Origin: Methanothrix sp.
Lineage (GTDB): Archaea > Halobacteriota > Methanosarcinia > Methanotrichales > Methanotrichaceae
Reading direction: 5' to 3'
Length of the DNA stretch: 52,068 nt
NCBI GenBank assembly: GCA_018052825.1
Contig: JAGPMN010000006.1
Coordinates: forward strand, 1 to 52,068
Part shown: piece after piece, positions 50,421-52,068 of the stretch
Layout: the number at the start of each line of letters is the position of its first letter
How positions within the stretch are numbered: the stretch's first letter is position 1
Translations under genes and position numbers: made by a program
The notes under the pieces: generated by a model
What the model saw: the letters and a program-made list of their open reading frames with translations, nothing else
What the model was told of the DNA's origin: nothing
Databases searched by the model: none

Positions 50421-51210
50421 AGTAAGGCAGGGCCTCATCCACGTTTGATACCTCTATCACATTCAGTCCCAGCTCCTCTTTTGCGGCCTCGGCCAGATTC
50501 AGGGTTTTGGGAACATATATCGATCTCATGATCTCGAAGCCCAGATCTGTTGGACGGCGCTGCACAACTCTCTCGTAATATGTGATGTTGGACTGGCCAG
50601 CCGGGATAAGGAAGTTCTTGTACCCTGCCTCGGATACCGCCTTGGCCTTTTCCAGAACTCCGCCGATCCGGCCGATTGTGCCGTCTTTGTTTATGGTTCC
50701 TGTTATTACCGCATCCGTTTTGAGCTTTTTGTCCTGCAGGGCTGCTATGGTGAGGATTGCCGCTGCGGCTCCGGCGCTCTCCCCTCCGATGAGATTGGCT
50801 CCGGTCGAGGAGAAGTTGAAGACGAAATCCTTATCGTATTTGTAGTCAGGAGTTTTGGACACGGCATATGTAACCGCCGTCTTTATGGCGTACTGGACAT
50901 CAGGCTCTGAGAATGGATTGGTATTTATGAGTATATCGTTGTTGCCGGGGATGATTCTCAGGTTCATCTCACCCATTATGCCGGTTTCGTCATTTAAGAC
51001 CGCCACGATCGGTATTGACCTCTCGGCAATGATTATGCTCGAGCTGTGCGCTTGAGCTGAAAGAGAGGACTCTGCCGACCCGGATAGCTCTCCTATCTCA
51101 TCCCGCAAGGCAGAGACCTGTCCGTTCAGGCTGTAGATGTAGTATGAGTTCGCCAGTACCAGGATCAAGAGAATGCTGCTTGTTATCCATAATCCTCTGC
51201 TGTTGACCAT
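50407..51210 (-). CDS. Membrane-anchored Lon-type (S16) protease domain protein
   Basis: A 267-residue protein with one N-terminal membrane helix (LWITSSILLILVLANSYYIY), a short coiled region (LNGQVSALRDEIGELSGSAE) and then a Lon proteolytic domain. The catalytic serine lies in GGESAGAAAAILTIAAL, and the partner lysine is expected in GGVLEKAKAVSEAG. There is no AAA+ ATPase domain, unlike LonB, so it may degrade already unfolded substrates or cut one partner. The catalytic part likely lies outside the membrane. GGAGGATTTGATCC precedes the ATG. Confidence 0.8.
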   Translation of the reverse strand: MVNSRGLWITSSILLILVLANSYYIYSLNGQVSALRDEIGELSGSAESSLSAQAHSSSIIIAERSIPIVAVLNDETGIMGEMNLRIIPGNNDILINTNPFSEPDVQYAIKTAVTYAVSKTPDYKYDKDFVFNFSSTGANLIGGESAGAAAAILTIAALQDKKLKTDAVITGTINKDGTIGRIGGVLEKAKAVSEAGYKNFLIPAGQSNITYYERVVQRRPTDLGFEIMRSIYVPKTLNLAEAAKEELGLNVIEVSNVDEALPYFIEE

Positions 51211-51238
51211 GGATCAAATCCTCCTGTGATGTGCCGGT

Positions 51239-51500
51239 TTACAGGCCTGCTCGTATGCCCGCTGCGGATAAATAACTTCCCGACCGGGGCGGGATGATCA
51301 CGGCCGGATCGCCATGTGGAGTCCCGAAAACGTCTTGCTTTTTCAACCGAGTGGTTATCAGCCCTATTGAGTTGAGGGCAAACTCAGTGATGGAAAGCTG
51401 ATCAGCATCAACCGATTCCAGGAACTGGCGCACCTCGCTTGCTTTTTGTTGTTCTAGAATAAGTTCTAGCCATATATACATTGGTTTCCACAAGGTACAT
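51239..51500 (-). pseudogene. Frameshifted, truncated PIN-domain (VapC-like) toxin
   Basis: The frame that begins at ATG 51500 gives MYLVETNV, the usual start of a PIN ribonuclease except that Glu stands where Asp is usual. The rest of the domain continues in another frame as IWLELILEQQKASEVRQFLE and SITEFALNSIGLITTRLKKQ. A small insertion in the GTATATATGG region accounts for the shift. The protein then ends in unrelated sequence, so the C-terminal half with further acidic residues is missing. It lies 5 bases after the antitoxin remnant, in the usual order for such pairs. Confidence 0.65.
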
Positions 51501-51505
51501 TAACA

Positions 51506-51690
51506 TCAGTCGCCCCACCAGTCCAGCGACTTCTTCTGTAGCTCCAGAGATGTATATTGATCGCGGAACTCTTTGAGGCCTCCAGCCCAGTTCAACCGAA
51601 GCCTCCGTCTCTTTGGCTTAGCCCTCTTCTCCGCCAAGAACAAGGCGAAGTGCGGACCTCTTGCTGGTGCTCAGGAGGCAGCTTTGCCAT
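51506..51690 (-). pseudogene. Frameshifted antitoxin partner (DUF2281-like)
   Basis: From ATG 51690 the frame reads MAKLPPEHQQEVR. One missing base then moves the sense frame, which continues as FALFLAEKRAKPKRRRLRLN and ends with SLELQKKSLDWWGD and a stop at 51506. The joined product matches the small DUF2281-type antitoxins found before PIN toxins. With the toxin also broken, the module is dead unless these are sequencing errors. Confidence 0.6.
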
Positions 51691-51728
51691 AATATCGTCC
51701 AAAGAGGTCGTGAATCTGCAATAGGCTG

Positions 51729-51742
51729 TTATTTATATAACC
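51729..51742 (-). promoter_or_regulatory. TATA box of the toxin-antitoxin remnant
   Basis: On the minus strand this reads as GGTTATATAAATAA, a strong archaeal TATA element about 40 bases before the antitoxin ATG at 51690. It would give a nearly leaderless message. Confidence 0.45.
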
Positions 51743-51773
51743 TATTCATATATGCTACATGGGGTGTAGCAAA

Positions 51774-51977
51774 ATGGGCAAAAGAGGTCCAAAGCCTCGA
51801 TTCTTAGATGTAGCATGTCCGAATGAGCAGTGCAATCTATTTGGAATTGCTGGGAAAGGAAACGTCACTGTGTACGGGACCTACAAGATAAGCTCCGGCA
51901 AGGTCAGGAAATATGGCTCTTCGCTATTTTCTATGGGTGGCTGTGGAGTGAACCCCTCCGAGTGGACAATGAGTTAA
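51774..51977 (+). pseudogene. IS1-like transposase N-terminus, interrupted
   Basis: The frame starts MGKRGPKPRFLDVACPNEQC and continues through GKGNVTVYGTYKISSGKVRK, the N-terminal zinc-finger region of an IS1-like archaeal transposase. After residue ~49, where the second cysteine pair is expected, the sequence becomes unrelated and stops at 51977. The break fits insertion of the IS3-type element that begins just beyond. A short inverted repeat (TGCTAC/GTAGCA, 51753-51771) precedes the start. Confidence 0.55.
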
Positions 51978-52004
51978 GCAACTTCAACTCATGGAGGGAA
52001 ATAT

Positions 52005-52068
52005 ATGAAAAGGACGAGGCAGCGCTACGACCGTGCATTCAAGATATCGGTAATAGCAGAACTTGAGA
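52005..52068 (+). CDS. IS3-family OrfA transposase, cut by the window edge
   Basis: A frame starts at ATG 52005 after a GGAGGG ribosome site (51993-51998) and runs off the right edge. Its 21 codons read MKRTRQRYDRAFKISVIAEL, which matches the helix-turn-helix start of IS3/IS911-type OrfA proteins. DNA at about 51940-51965 (TGGAGTGAACCCCTCCGAGT) may be the left inverted repeat of this element. Confidence 0.65.
   Translation, partial: MKRTRQRYDRAFKISVIAELE

Overview
This window is a 52-kb chromosomal stretch of a methanogenic archaeon, most likely of the Methanosarcinales and probably Methanothrix (Methanosaeta). The domain is shown by an archaeal-type glycyl-tRNA synthetase, a class I lysyl-tRNA synthetase, NreA with a PCNA-binding tail, the wyosine enzyme Taw2, archaeal UMP kinase, a His-type Thi4, and TATA-box plus T-tract transcription signals. 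The genus is an inference from an FmdE-domain protein, a CooC-type nickel ATPase and families of exported TPR proteins. No rRNA, CRISPR array or prophage was seen. One tRNA gene (Gln, CTG) is present.

Layout. 1-346: start of a transposase-like gene at the left edge, then an AT-rich promoter region. 347-11502: a long plus-strand locus with an exported FmdE-domain protein, two paralogous NikA/DppA-type binding proteins, CooC, a flavin reductase-like protein, a methyltransferase, TrmO, two permeases and a fused double ATPase. It is best read as uptake of nickel or a nickel chelate, with CooC delivering nickel to CO dehydrogenase. 11557-16946: PolX with two small membrane proteins, an NAD-dependent beta-hydroxyacid dehydrogenase-like protein, RNase HI, an NADH dehydrogenase-like flavoprotein and an AhpD-like protein. 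17161-22440: an exported TPR protein, a PadR regulator coupled to a 14-TM drug exporter, a universal stress protein and a second exporter.

22458-40415 is mostly housekeeping: NreA with two small genes, hisI coupled to a radical SAM gene, a winged-helix/CBS regulator, pyrH, adk, a lipid kinase, glyS, hsp20, tRNA-Gln, a metal-dependent hydrolase, taw2, pyrE, a phosphoesterase, a deoxyribosyltransferase, lysS, a dCMP deaminase and an FKBP isomerase.

40793-49367 is the most distinctive region: five tandem exported TPR proteins, two of which carry a lamin-tail-like beta domain plus a shared, unrecognised ~90-residue segment, followed by a sixth exported protein. Traces of further decayed copies lie on both flanks. 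49477-51210 holds thi4 and a membrane-anchored Lon-type protease. The right edge (51239-52068) is a decay zone: a toxin-antitoxin pair in which both genes are frameshifted, then an IS1-like transposase gene interrupted by the start of an IS3-type element.

The strongest candidates for undescribed biology are the exported TPR/lamin-tail array with its unknown middle domain, and the extracytoplasmic FmdE protein tied to a two-receptor metal importer. Smaller leads are a start-codon hairpin on the stress-protein gene, a leader ORF that overlaps the second binding-protein gene, and a 15-bp direct repeat in front of the CBS regulator.
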